Positions 35,121 through 44,064 of a DNA stretch of 64,000 nt are shown piece by piece. The stretch comes from Xanthostigma xanthostigma (Eukaryota; Arthropoda; Insecta; Raphidioptera; Raphidiidae): NCBI GenBank assembly GCA_963575645.1, contig OY754471.1, positions 47,804,820 to 47,868,819 on the forward strand. Direction: 5' to 3'. Below the pieces are notes generated by a model. That model did no database searches and was not told the origin of the DNA. It worked only from the letters and a program-made list of their open reading frames with translations. Made by a program: the position numbers and the translations under genes. How positions within the stretch are numbered: the first letter of the stretch is position 1; each line of letters opens with the position of its first letter.

Positions 35121-35325
35121 ATGCGCCCCATCTGTCAAAAGTTTATTCTTATCTCGGGTGTTGTCAAAGTGGTCACAGAGGTTAGAGAACACGGAGAACA
35201 CAGCCACTATAATAACTGCAAGAGGAACGCTCTGTTTGACATTAATGTATTTTCGGATACAAGCAGTGATGGAGAAGAAAATAATATTAGACGTCCATAC
35301 ACTTTTCGTGAAAGGCCTAATCGAA
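35121..35325 (+). pseudogene. Harbinger transposase N-terminal remnant
   Basis: The frame reads from a possible ATG at 35121 and contains FSDTSSDGEENNIRRP then YTFRERPN. In insect Harbinger transposases an acidic serine-rich stretch followed by RRP-x-FRER-N precedes the helix-turn-helix region. After RERPN the frame enters inverted PLE sequence at about 35326, so the DNA-binding and DDE parts are lost. The position, just inside the left TIR, fits the first exon of the element. Assignment is by motif memory and should be tested by search. Confidence 0.55.
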
Positions 35326-35487
35326 AAATTGTTGTTATTATTATTTGTGTTTCTACTATTGTTATTGGTTGTAATTTTGTGAAAGATTTTATTGATTAAT
35401 GATGATGGATAATTATTGTTGACTAGAAATTGTTTTATAATTTTAAGATTTTTGTTATGGAATTGTGGACTAGAAATATGTGTTGAT
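35326..35487 (-). pseudogene. PLE reverse-transcriptase C-terminal fragment (inverted)
   Basis: The minus-strand frame includes HNKNLKIIKQFLVNNNYPSS followed by LINKIFHKI. It is the inverted partner of 35554-35731 and abuts the Harbinger remnant. This block lies between the RT core and the nuclease linker of Penelope-like proteins. Confidence 0.6.
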
Positions 35488-35553
35488 CTGTAGCCTACAC
35501 ATTCTGGACGATATCTGAACTTTTTTTCTGATAGTCCGTTCCAATATAAACTC

Positions 35554-35731
35554 AATGTAATAAAAAACCTCATCTACAGATCAACACATATTTCTAGTCC
35601 ACAATTCCATCACAAAAATCTTAAAATTATAAAACAATTTCTAGTCAACAATAATTATCCATCTTCATTAATCAATAAAATCTTTCACAAAATTACAACC
35701 AATAACAATAGTAGAAACACAAATAATAATA
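35554..35731 (+). pseudogene. PLE reverse-transcriptase C-terminal fragment
   Basis: The frame reads NVIKNLIYRSTHISSPQF and then KNLKIIKQFLVNNNYPSS, the thumb/linker side of a Penelope-like reverse transcriptase. It breaks at 35731 where a second PLE is inserted and resumes in the same sense at 36803. The RT catalytic core is not present anywhere in the window. Confidence 0.65.
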
Positions 35732-35833
35732 CACAAATCTTTGATTAACGTCTGATTAGAACTCTTCAATAAATAAAATTATCGACCAATTTTTCAGACA
35801 ATATATTAACAAACAATATAAAAAAATTTAATA

Positions 35834-35869
35834 CATTAACGTTTCGATCCGGATTTGGATCTTCTTCAG
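35834..35869 (-). ncRNA. Hammerhead-ribozyme-like motif (PLE family A, left arm)
   Basis: Minus strand CTGAAGA, one A, helix II GATCC/GGATC closed by AAATCC, then GAAAC. Helix III can form as ACG/TGT around TTAA with cleavage expected after the following A. Minimal hammerhead motifs in the terminal repeats of Penelope-like elements are established. Confidence 0.65.
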
Positions 35870-36051
35870 AACGGATCTAAAAATATAAAAAAAATAATTA
35901 ATAATTAGTTTCTATTTACTTTGAATGGAATTCGTGATAGATATTTTTAAAATATAAATATTGAAAAAATAATAAAAAACAATGTTTTATTATGTAGTCA
36001 TGGAAATAATTTGAGCACCTATAAAGAAAGAAAAATTATTAAAAACAAATT

Positions 36052-36325
36052 ATTTCAAAATAATATTATATATATTACTTAAATTTTCCGTATCTAATTG
36101 AGCATTGAGAGAATTTTTATTTGATTTTATATGTAACATTTCCGAAATATTTCTTTTAAAAAAATTAGTTTCATTATCTAAAATTTTTATATCATCCCAA
36201 TTAATTTTGTGGTCAAGTTCTAATTTGTGTTTAGTTATTACATTATGTTTGTCAGGGATTAATTTGTGATTATTTTGATGCTCTTTTATTCTTGTTTTAA
36301 GAGCTCTTTTAGTTTGACCAACATA
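36052..36325 (-). pseudogene. PLE GIY-YIG endonuclease C-terminus
   Basis: On the minus strand the frame reads YVGQTKRALKTRIKEHQNN, then HKLIPDKHNVITKHKLELDH, ending SNIYNIILK and stop near 36053. YVGQT is the second half of the GIY-YIG signature and the R-x3-H-x spacing fits the nuclease of Penelope-like proteins. The domain start is missing because the copy is 5'-truncated at the loop. The right arm (36322-36525) encodes the same C-terminus on the plus strand. Confidence 0.8.
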
Positions 36326-36699
36326 ATGTAATAACTAAACACAAATTAGAACTTGACCACAAAATTAATTGGGATGATATAAAAATTTTAGATAATGAAA
36401 CTAATTTTTTTAAAAGAAATATTTCGGAAATGTTACATATAAAATCAAATAAAAATTCTCTCAATGCTCAATTAGATACGGAAAATTTAAGTAATATATA
36501 TAATATTATTTTGAAATAATTTGTTTTTAATAATTTTTCTTTCTTTATAGGTGCTCAAATTATTTCCATGACTACATAATAAAACATTGTTTTTTATTAT
36601 TTTTTCAATATTTATATTTTAAAAATATCTATCACGAATTCCATTCAAAGTAAATAGAAACTAATTATTAATTATTTTTTTTATATTTTTAGATCCGTT

Positions 36700-36735
36700 C
36701 TGAAGAAGATCCAAATCCGGATCGAAACGTTAATG
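36700..36735 (+). ncRNA. Hammerhead-ribozyme-like motif (PLE family A, right arm)
   Basis: Mirror copy of the motif at 35834-35869 with the same core (CTGAAGA, GATCC/GGATC, GAAAC). Helix III is short and helix I is weak on paper, so dimeric folding may be needed, as reported for metazoan PLE hammerheads. Confidence 0.65.
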
Positions 36736-36815
36736 TATTAAATTTTTTTATATTGTTTGTTAATATATTGTCTGAAAAATTGGTCGATAATTTTATTTAT
36801 TGACAAATAATAATA

Positions 36816-37072
36816 ACAACAATACCAATGAAATTTGTACTTTTTTCTCTATTCCATTCATTCCCTTGTTATCAGAGAAGATAAAATGCATTTTTAGATC
36901 AGAAAACATTCAAATATCTTGCAAAAATCATAATTCTATATATAAAAACTTTTTTCTAAACTCAAAGACAAACTGAAAAATTACAAAACTCGGAATTAGT
37001 CTATAAAATTGATTGCAACAATTGCAATGCTACATATATAGGTCAAACTTCTCAATATCTGTTAGAGCTGTA
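36816..37072 (+). pseudogene. PLE linker and GIY-YIG fragment (outer PLE)
   Basis: Continues the outer PLE after the inserted copy. It reads IPFIPLLSEKIKCIFRSENI then, after one frameshift near 36950, LKDKLKNYKTRN, a stop, and IDCNNCNATYIGQTSQYL. The CNNC pair before TYIGQT is the cysteine-containing lead-in to the GIY-YIG nuclease of Penelope-like proteins. It is cut off at 37072 by an hAT insertion. Confidence 0.8.
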
Positions 37073-37286
37073 ACAAACCGTATGTATTCGTTACTGAGTA
37101 ACGGGTACATCGTCTGACTCGAAGCAACGAATCGTTACTTACAAATTCATTTCGTTACTCGCATCTGTCGTATATCCATAACCGCATCAAACGAGTCGAA
37201 CTGACATGGAGTCAGTTCGACTCGTTTGATGGGGTTATACGTTATACGAACAAAGTCATACCGTATCACGGATGCGAAACGCCTCT
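37073..37286 (-). mobile_element. hAT-like MITE (family H1), copy 2, truncated
   Basis: Starts TAGAGCTGTAACAAACCG and follows the reverse of the 14.0 kb copy to about 37286, where it stops. Confidence 0.65.
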
Positions 37287-37309
37287 CTCCACAAAACAAA
37301 AAAAATTAT

Positions 37310-37420
37310 TCAAATAAATAAAATAGTCGACCATTTTTTTTTCAGACCATATATTGACAAAAAATAATATAAAAATATTTTATTTATTTGAAGAGTTCTA
37401 TTCAGACGTTAATCAAAGAT
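37310..37420. mobile_element. PLE terminus fold-back fragment
   Basis: AAATAAATAAAATAGTCGACC and a downstream inverted TTATTTATTTGAAGAG...GTTAATCAAAGATTTT match the PLE family A terminus (variant also at 58008-58115). Confidence 0.6.
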
Positions 37421-38302
37421 TTTAAAAAAATTATAATAAAATAAATAATGTGATAAAAACCTCTGTACAAAACAAAAAATAATAAAATAAATGAAAATCT
37501 CTATAAAACAAAAAATAATAAATTAAATAAAACTCTCTACTTCACAAAAAATAATTAATATAATAAAAAAATTAAAATCTTTCCACAAAAAATAAAAATA
37601 AATTCATCCATGTTCAAAATAATCTTCCTACCGCGCCAAAATCGCTGTCAAACTACAACTTGAAGCTAGCCGATTAAAGGCTTTTGCAACGTTGACAAAT
37701 TGATAATCAAGGAGGTTATAAAAGATTATAAGATTTGCTATCCTATAGATCATATTTTGTGAAGAAAACCATTCTTGCAGATAAATGTATCTGGAAGGCA
37801 GATAACCGGTAGTTAAGTATTTCGTGAAGAAACCGGGCCTTAATAATTAATTTATTAAATGTTCAAAAAGACCTTCACGTTCTGCCAAACAATATCCTAA
37901 TCGATTATAAATATTTTCCCTCACATTGGCTAACACCTCTTGGTCAACGGGACTGACATGCATTGGAAATCTGTATTTTTAATTCGTTCAAATTATTAGC
38001 TCTATTTTCATGAAAGCCATAAATTTTGGATTTTACAAATCCCCATAATTTAATTATTTGGATTTTTTCCCGAAAAGTATAAATAGTCATTTTATCAATA
38101 ATTTCACTAGTGAATACTGACATTTGATAAAATTGTGATTTTTACTGTAGAAAACAAAGATGATACTATCAGATTGTATAACCACAGTAACTATTAGCGA
38201 TCATTTATCTCATTCTTACTTACTGCTTTAGTGCTTTATATAATGTCGTCTCTGTCTTACACACAGAATGTTCTATGAACCGTTTTGATTTGATATAATC
38301 TG

Positions 38303-38776
38303 TATATTGTCGGCAGACTTTAGTACTGCGACTTGAGTTTTTATTATTATTATTGCGTATATATGAATAACCAGACTTGAGCCATTTAGTTTTGTGACGA
38401 CGCAACACGACCTAAGATAGAGTATGAGAGAGATAGCGAGACGGGATATCATCGTTATCACTTTCATCACCTCAAACTCTGACAGAATCCCGCGCGACGG
38501 CGAACGACAGCAGCCACCCCCGGAGGCGAGCGTTGCTCTGGCCTTCGCTGGCCTCACGGGGCCTTTCAACCGGCAATGGCGTACTTTGCGCCGGACCTGC
38601 AGCATTAAGCTGACCCACATTGTGTGATCTCTTATCGGCATCGGCTCCGTCGTCATATACATATACTCATACAAAGTGTAACAGAGAATAGCCGAGCGCT
38701 GCCATCGGAACCCAAAGGAATGACGAGACCTCTGGTGAGAAATGCGCCGAACTGTCCTAAGGGGTATAAACATTGA
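38303..38776. other. Unassigned GC-rich island
   Basis: 38460-38620 is GC-rich and open in several frames on both strands. A minus-strand AG (GCTTAATGCTGCAG) and many GC-rich codons are seen, but no frame is preferred and no family recognised. Confidence 0.25.
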
Positions 38777-38822
38777 TTTAGAAAAGCATGATGGACGCTA
38801 GCCTCCATCATGCTTTTCTAAA
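38777..38822. repeat. Perfect 19-bp-arm palindrome
   Basis: TTTAGAAAAGCATGATGGA and its exact complement are separated by eight bases (CGCTAGCC). It abuts the THAP-related repeat. Confidence 0.9.
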
Positions 38823-39290
38823 ATGTTTTCTTTGTAATTAAAAAATTCATAAAATTATAACTATTTTCACTTTTAATGATGTGTCAAAAAAAATATAATT
38901 AAGAAAAACTATTGTTAACTTTATATACCATAAAATTCAGATTGTAAGCAATTATATAAATAACATAACATAAAAGGTACGTGAGAATTATTTATTTATC
39001 AAATTATGACGTACAATATATAAATAATTAATTAAATTGTTTACACTGACAGCGGGACGTCAAATTATGGCGCCAAAGGTCTTTATTTTACTTAATTCGC
39101 CTGGAACACAACAAACATTTCCAGATCGCTTAGTTTTGCCCATGTTTTCTTTGTAATTAAAAAAACTACATAAAATCATAACTATTTTCACTTTTAATAA
39201 ACATTGCTCACTGACATACGGAAAATTTGAGTTTGAAGTTTCCCCTAGTGCTCACCACAAACGCTCGCATCGAATTTGTAACTCTGCCTT
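38822..39290 (-). pseudogene. THAP-gene 5' fragment, copy 2 (with direct repeat)
   Basis: On the minus strand the leader (GCGAGCGTTTGTGGTGAGCA...) leads to an ATG near 39144 and the frame MGKTKRSGNVCCV, followed by a deletion relative to the copy at 16.4 kb (the DCGADGD part is missing) and a stop soon after. A roughly 60-bp segment containing AATTACAAAGAAAACAT is present twice (39133-39200 and 38822-38885). This suggests an unequal rearrangement. Likely a THAP transposase or host-gene relic. Confidence 0.5.
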
Positions 39291-39717
39291 CTTGCACATA
39301 GCCCATAGAGGATTGAGATTTCGAGTAATGGAGGTTTTGGGGCTTGAAAGGAAGGGAACAAAACATTTTTTTGAGTTTTGGAGATTATCGACTTGAAGAG
39401 GATCTACTGAATTAATCGTGGGCAAGAAATATGCTGCAGTGCTACAACTTCTGAGACACCTGTATGGCATATGCGAAACATATTTACTCTATTATAAATA
39501 TTATGTAGTGCTCTACATGTGCTAGACTATTCATACAAAAATGCGAATGGATGGAAATTGAAAATCCTACTTAATATCCGCTTTTTTATATATTCTGATT
39601 AGATTATTCTTATTCGTTGCAGACTTTAAAATTTGTTAGGTGGCGTATAGGTATATGTCTTTTCAAAAGTTTTACATATCTATATATCCAGAAATCCATT
39701 GAATTGTCTGTCTATAG
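39291..39717. other. Unassigned
   Basis: Nothing supported; a 72-codon minus frame at 39252-39470 lacks a motif. Confidence 0.25.
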
Positions 39718-40360
39718 CAGGGATGGCAAAACTTTTTACATCTACGTCCCAATTTTTTTTTAACTTTTTAATGACGTGCCGACAAGCGACCAAATTAAAT
39801 AAACTTTGTCGTATTTGTTATTTGGTGAAAGAAGTGATCACCTTAAATTGCTAAAGCATGTAAAAAAATGTTTTTGTCTAAAAAAAACCGCCGTAAATCA
39901 GTACTTACATATTATATCTGTACTAACTAATATATAAAGCTGAAGAGTTTGTTTGTTTGATTATTTGTTTGAACGCGCTAATCTCAGGACCTACTGGATC
40001 GAATTGAAAAAACATTTTTTTTTGTTGGTTAGCTCATTTATCGAGGAAGGCTATAGGCTATATAATATCACGCTACGACCAATAGGAGTGGAAAAATGTT
40101 GCAAAGTGTAACTCAAAATTTATCGTCCGACAAAAATTTTTGAACGGTAACTCCGATCATCATGAAATTTCGGCACAACATTCATCTTCGGTAAACGATG
40201 ATAAATGTGCGTACTCATGTCCCTCTCCTTCATTCAGTCTTTTGCACCCGTGTGAAACCAGACGGAACCGCTAGTTATTAAATAAAACTTAGTATTTTTT
40301 TGCGGCTAGCAACTTCTCGAAAATTTTAGAGGTACGTCTACCATATGTTGACAAACCCTG
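39718..40360. mobile_element. Probable hAT-like element hosting a Helitron
   Basis: CAGGGATGGCAAAACTT at the left and GTTGACAAACCCTG at the right are imperfect inverted ends with the look of hAT termini. No matching octamers flank it. A Helitron (39917-40274) is nested inside. Confidence 0.5.
39917..40274 (+). mobile_element. Short complete Helitron without tRNA cargo
   Basis: Begins TCTGTACTAACTAATATATA after A and ends GGAACCGCTAG before T. 358 bp. It is the compact relative of the copies at 5.3, 22.4, 49.2 and 62.3 kb, and lacks the roughly 380-bp middle insert. Confidence 0.8.
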
Positions 40361-41299
40361 GTTAAAACTTCTCAGAGTCTAACTGATTCACCGAAACTTC
40401 TAATAACATTTCAGAAATGCATGTGAGCTATTTTTTCCATTTCCTGCATTTTTCACGAAACCATTGTTATTTTTAAATAGTTTTTTTTAGCATACAGAAA
40501 CCTTTTTCGTTTATCGCTCTTTCTATTAGTAAAAACCGTATGAAAATCCGTTCGGTAGTTTTTTGAGTTTATCGCGTTCAGACAGACAGACGCGATGGAC
40601 GGACTTTGTTTTGTATATATATATAGATTATTATCATCAGACAGGAGCTCTATTTTATCGACCTTGCAGCTGCCACTCGTTTTCTTTGTGTATCGTATGT
40701 GGTTATACCTGTGAGTGTATATAATATGAAAAGCAAATATTTCCTGTTGACTGCTCATACGAGTGTGGAGTGACAGTTTTCTGGAATCGATTCCGCATGA
40801 ACTGTACCCGAGGAGCGGCGCCTGCTTCCCACGGGAGGTGGCGGCACAGCGGGAGACCCGTCACTCTGTAACGACACTTATCTCAAATGCATTACCGTAA
40901 GCGCGATAGCGCTCCGCTGGAACTATACTGACATGCAATGGTTTTGGAATTTGAAAACTGCACAGGAAATCCGAACGCTGTTGTCAAAAAATAATTTAAT
41001 AAATTTAAAAAAAATATATCTCACGCTTTTATATAAAAATTACATACTGAAAATATTATAGTCTTTCGTAACATATGTAATCTATATGCTGTCGGTTTTT
41101 AAATAATGAAAACCATCTTCAGTGGTTTTTCTAGTTTTGAGCGGGCAGTTATTATAGTCTTAAACTTTCCCCAAGAAATAACTTACCGAGTGGTAAAAAT
41201 CGCTTTCAAATCCGTTCAGTAGTTCTCGTGTTTTTAGCGAACAAACTAACAAACACACGCGAGGAACTTTGCTTTATACGTCAATAAATTTAGAGACTT
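40361..41299. other. Unassigned; LINE-tail-like wording and GC-rich patch
   Basis: TGAAAATCCGTTCGGTAG with CAGACAGACAGACGCG near 40545-40600 and a diverged version at 41210-41280 look like LINE untranslated tails. A GC-rich patch lies at 40790-40930 without a clear frame. Confidence 0.35.
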
Positions 41300-41626
41300 T
41301 TTAATAAAGGATTGGCGACCACCTTTTTCAAATTCTTAAGACTTTATAACTCAGAATCGACTTCAACGAAATTTTGTAAATTGCCATCATTTTCTCGTCA
41401 ACTTCGTTGCAAAATTGGTCACCACGAAAAGCGCTTTTATTTTAACGCGATAATATACAGAGTGATTTTTAAGTTGATTCTTCTTTTTTAACAGCGTGTA
41501 GAAATCAAATAGACGAACAAATGTTTTAAGTGACTTTTTTTATCAAAACTCAAAAAAAATAGAGAAACAGCCTTTCAAAGTTTGATTAAACTTTTTGAAT
41601 TTTATTTAATTAACTCAAAAGCCCGG

Positions 41627-41790
41627 TTAACACACGCGAAGAAATGATAGCATGAATCGGAAATGCTTCCCAAATTCGCAGAAGGGCCTTATCGCTACTA
41701 CAAGCATGTAGAGAAGCATGGTTGCGACCGCACGCATCTTTGTGTCCAACAAAACGGGGACAACTTCGAACAATTTCTGTGAATACTTGA
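41627..41790 (+). pseudogene. Mariner-type transposase C-terminal relic
   Basis: The first frame reads VNTREEMIA, stop, IGNASQIRRRAL. After a frameshift a second frame gives RTHLCVQQNGDNFEQFL and stop. C-termini of insect mariner-like transposases commonly end in an R-x-C-hydrophobic-x3-G-x-FEH/Q-L pattern, which this matches. With one stop and one frameshift it is inactive. The catalytic part is absent. Confidence 0.5.
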
Positions 41791-41949
41791 TAATGACATA
41801 ACATATTTCCATAGTGACATAACATAACGCCAGGATCGACCTCAAAATTTGATAAAATTTAATAAAACTTTGAAAGTCCGTTCCTCCTTCATTTTTGAGT
41901 TTTGATAAAAAAGTAAATATTAGTAGGTATACGTCTATATTAGATATCG

Positions 41950-42126
41950 TGTTCATCGAGATAATAATTAATATGAAAAATCGCAGGATTGTGGACAAAA
42001 AGTTAGATTTATTAGTATTGTTTTGAATTTGATTGTACTTGAAAAAGTCTAAATCTATAGACGAAACGTCGTACATTAATAAATCTAACTTTTTGTCCAC
42101 AATCCTGCGATTTTGCTTATTAATTT
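41950..42126. mobile_element. PLE-type fold-back (family B), copy 2
   Basis: Arms with AAAAATCGCAGGATTGTGG and CCACAATCCTGCGATTTT enclose a hammerhead-like motif. Same design as 20440-20632. Nested within the mariner. Confidence 0.55.
42039..42074 (+). ncRNA. Degenerate hammerhead-like motif (PLE family B)
   Basis: TTGAAAAAGTCTAAATCT then ATAGACGAAACGTCGTA. Helix II (GTCT/AGAC) and GAAA are kept, but two core bases differ from CUGANGA. Confidence 0.35.
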
Positions 42127-42344
42127 GCACGTCTATTTGATTTCTACACGGTATTAAAAAAATCAACTTAAAAATCAACCTGTGTAGCCTATGTTCATCC
42201 TGAAGGTCCATTCTAAATATTGGTGAAAAATTTTTGAAATCGGATGAGTAGTCTCTGAGATTATACCACCTGCATCGAAACTTGCAAACTTTGCCTCTTT
42301 ATAATATTAGTAAATATGGTTTGTAAACTATCAACATTGATTCA

Positions 42345-42561
42345 AATCTTCTTGGTTTCTGGGCTTGTATGCCGTGGTCCATTGGTATTACTACCTGACG
42401 TTTCATCTACAACTGCGGTAGACACACTTACCTGTGAGCAGCCCAGAAGGAAACTTTGCCCGCTACCACATCGCCTTTGATAATGTCTACCGCAGTTGTA
42501 GACGAAACGTCAGGTAGTAATACCAATGGACCACGGCATACAAGCCCAGAAACCAAGAAGA
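42345..42561. mobile_element. Fold-back element related to 2890-2995
   Basis: Left arm about 42347-42424 and right arm about 42484-42561 are almost exact inverted copies (TTGTATGCCGTGGTCCATTG...). The loop contains GGCGATGTGGTAGCGGGC. The right arm has GTCTAC/GTAGAC followed by GAAACGTC, recalling a hammerhead helix II and core, but the CUGANGA half is poor (TTGATAA). Confidence 0.6.
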
Positions 42562-43265
42562 TTTGGATCAACACCGGCTGTGAAAGCCTACACACTTGGA
42601 TATCAACATTGATTGTCATAAAACTGAAAAAAAATTTGACAATATTGTGCCATGATTTGAATGCAATGGATTTCATGGTACCACTTTGACAGTCACTCTT
42701 CGTGAAACATACGCGCAACGCTGAAAGAGAATTGCATAAACGATGATAATATCATTATATCTGTCTATAATACTTGTATATTATGATATGGACGACTGTA
42801 TATATGTATATCTGTCTTTGTCAGTCCTGCACGCGGCGAATACCAAAGGGAAATCCGTCGCATTACAGTTTTTTTTTATGTATCACTGTCTCGTTCCCTG
42901 CGTCATTTTGATCGCGGGTCAAGTTTGCAAAATTCACATCGTTGCCGAGCGATTTTTCTCGGGAAAAGTTATGCCAAACGGTCGAACGCGAAGATTTTTT
43001 GATGTGAGACGTCTAATGACGCGTTTGGTTGGGAGTAAAAACGCGCAATTAATTGTTTTGGTGCATGGCTGCACCTGAGTGAAGTCAAGTATATTTTGTA
43101 ACAAGGTTAGAGTACGATAACTCGATGTGCAAGATATCCATTAGTAATACACAATTATTATTTTATAGTATATTGAGCAACTAGTGCGACAATGCCGCAC
43201 GAGTTGCACATTTTATTACGAATTAAATTAAATTGAAATTAAAATTTTATTACGAATTAAAAAAA
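42562..43265. other. Unassigned
   Basis: A 111-codon plus-strand frame at 42743-43078 has partly coding-like composition (GC-richer after 42820) but no motif is recognised. Confidence 0.25.
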
Positions 43266-43366
43266 GAAATTAGAAGTAATAAAAATTAAAATTAAATCAT
43301 TAAAAAGTTGAAAATTCAGTTAAAATTGTTAAAATTGTCAAGAATAAAAGTTCATAATCGAAAATT
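43266..43366 (+). mobile_element. Family T fragment
   Basis: About 100 bp matching the interior of the TTAA element (AAATCATTAAAAAGTTGAAA, AATTGTCAAGAATAAAAG). Confidence 0.6.
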
Positions 43367-44064
43367 TTAACCTCAAATTTGCTTCAAATGACAGTTTGTT
43401 TCGTTGACATTAACACCGTTATTATTTTGTTTTTTTTCTCTGAATTTGCGTGCGGCAAACAATAATTTCAGTCCGACAAATAAAGTTTCCGCACGCAAAT
43501 GAAAATAGCTACTTTTCAACCGTAAGAGCATGCGTAAAGATATCACTTTTCCCGCATGAGTAATAAAAAATAATATATTTAACAATATTATTAGCCGTTT
43601 AAGTGCTAAAAAATTGATTTTTAAAAATTATTTTTTTGGCGCAGTGAAAAGGGGAAGAAACAATTATGGGGTCGTGTCATGCGATGGTGTTTTTCTTTTG
43701 CGCAGTGAAAAGGGGAAGGAGTTTTGGGGGAGTTCTTTAAAAAAACAATTACAGAGTCGTGTATACAAAGTAATACACATAAGTGCATACAAAATGTAGT
43801 CAAGATTAAACAATGATTGGTAAATTGTAAAAAAACATAATTTTGTCGATTTTAACGACTGCTGCACCGAAACTATTTAGTTTAGAGAAAAAATCTATAA
43901 AACATATTTTGTAGAAAATTTAGTTCTAATCATATTTTCATACAGACATTTTTCGCGTATGAGGCACCCGAAGTTAGTTATTTCAAAGAAACTATTTTGT
44001 CAACATAGCGCATCGAAACCAAAGTTTCAAAACTTCTGCACTGATTACGCAATTTATTTTAAAT
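43367..44064. other. Unassigned; short direct repeat
   Basis: GCGCAGTGAAAAGGGGAAG occurs twice (43640 and 43701). Nothing else supported. Confidence 0.35.

Larger units (their letters stand above)
35732..36802 (-). mobile_element. Penelope-like element inserted as a 480-bp inverted pair
   Basis: Direct repeats ACAAATAATAATA at 35719-35731 and 36803-36815 form a 13-bp target duplication. Left arm 35768-36247 and right arm 36322-36802 are near-identical inverted copies of the PLE 3' end. A 74-bp single-copy loop carries part of the GIY-YIG nuclease. Each arm holds a hammerhead-like motif. The left side has about 36 bp of extra terminal sequence (AATCTTTGATTAACGTCTG). 5'-truncated, inverted-repeat insertions are known for Penelope elements. 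Confidence 0.85.
34947..37839 (+). mobile_element. PIF/Harbinger element, interrupted by PLEs and hAT
   Basis: Flanked by TTA at 34944 and 37840. Ends TGGCCGGTTTCTTCAC and GTGAAGAAACCGGGCC are inverted, continuing imperfectly into TTATCTGC and CTGGAAG. It carries a transposase-type N-terminal frame at 35121-35325. Most of its 2.9 kb is inserted PLE and hAT sequence. Confidence 0.75.
34706..38302. mobile_element. Outer element with inverted arms enclosing the nested stack
   Basis: Left arm 34706-34820 and right arm about 38178-38302 are inverted copies (ACAGATTGTATCAAATCAAA..., ending near GTTACTGTGGTTA). The tips read TA|CAGATT and AATCTG|TA, compatible with a mariner-type TA duplication. 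Everything between 34947 and 37839 is later insertion. Confidence 0.6.
41458..42184 (+). mobile_element. Mariner-type element, nested, with in-window empty site
   Basis: Inserted in the word GATAATATATAGCC, which is intact at 25085. TA is duplicated at 41456 and 42185. Inverted ends are CAGAGTGATTTTTAAGTTGA and TCAACTTAAAAATCAACCTG, with similarity continuing to about 55 bp. It contains a transposase C-terminal relic and a PLE-type fold-back. Confidence 0.85.
41300..42313 (-). mobile_element. Helitron-like 5' segment hosting a mariner
   Basis: Matches 24985-25225 on both sides of the mariner insertion. The minus-strand 5' end at about 42313 reads TTTACTAATATTATAAAGAG (slightly mutated). Confidence 0.6.

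Noticed and set aside
35109-35573. 154-codon minus-strand frame taken as one gene
   Set aside because: Only the part around HNKNLKIIKQ is PLE; the rest is antisense to the Harbinger remnant.
38777-38822. Rho-independent terminator
   Set aside because: The setting is eukaryotic; the palindrome has no T-run function here and no upstream operon.
41627-42211. 194-codon minus-strand frame
   Set aside because: It crosses a mariner relic and a nested fold-back; the coding signal (REEMIA, VQQNGDNFEQFL) is on the plus strand.
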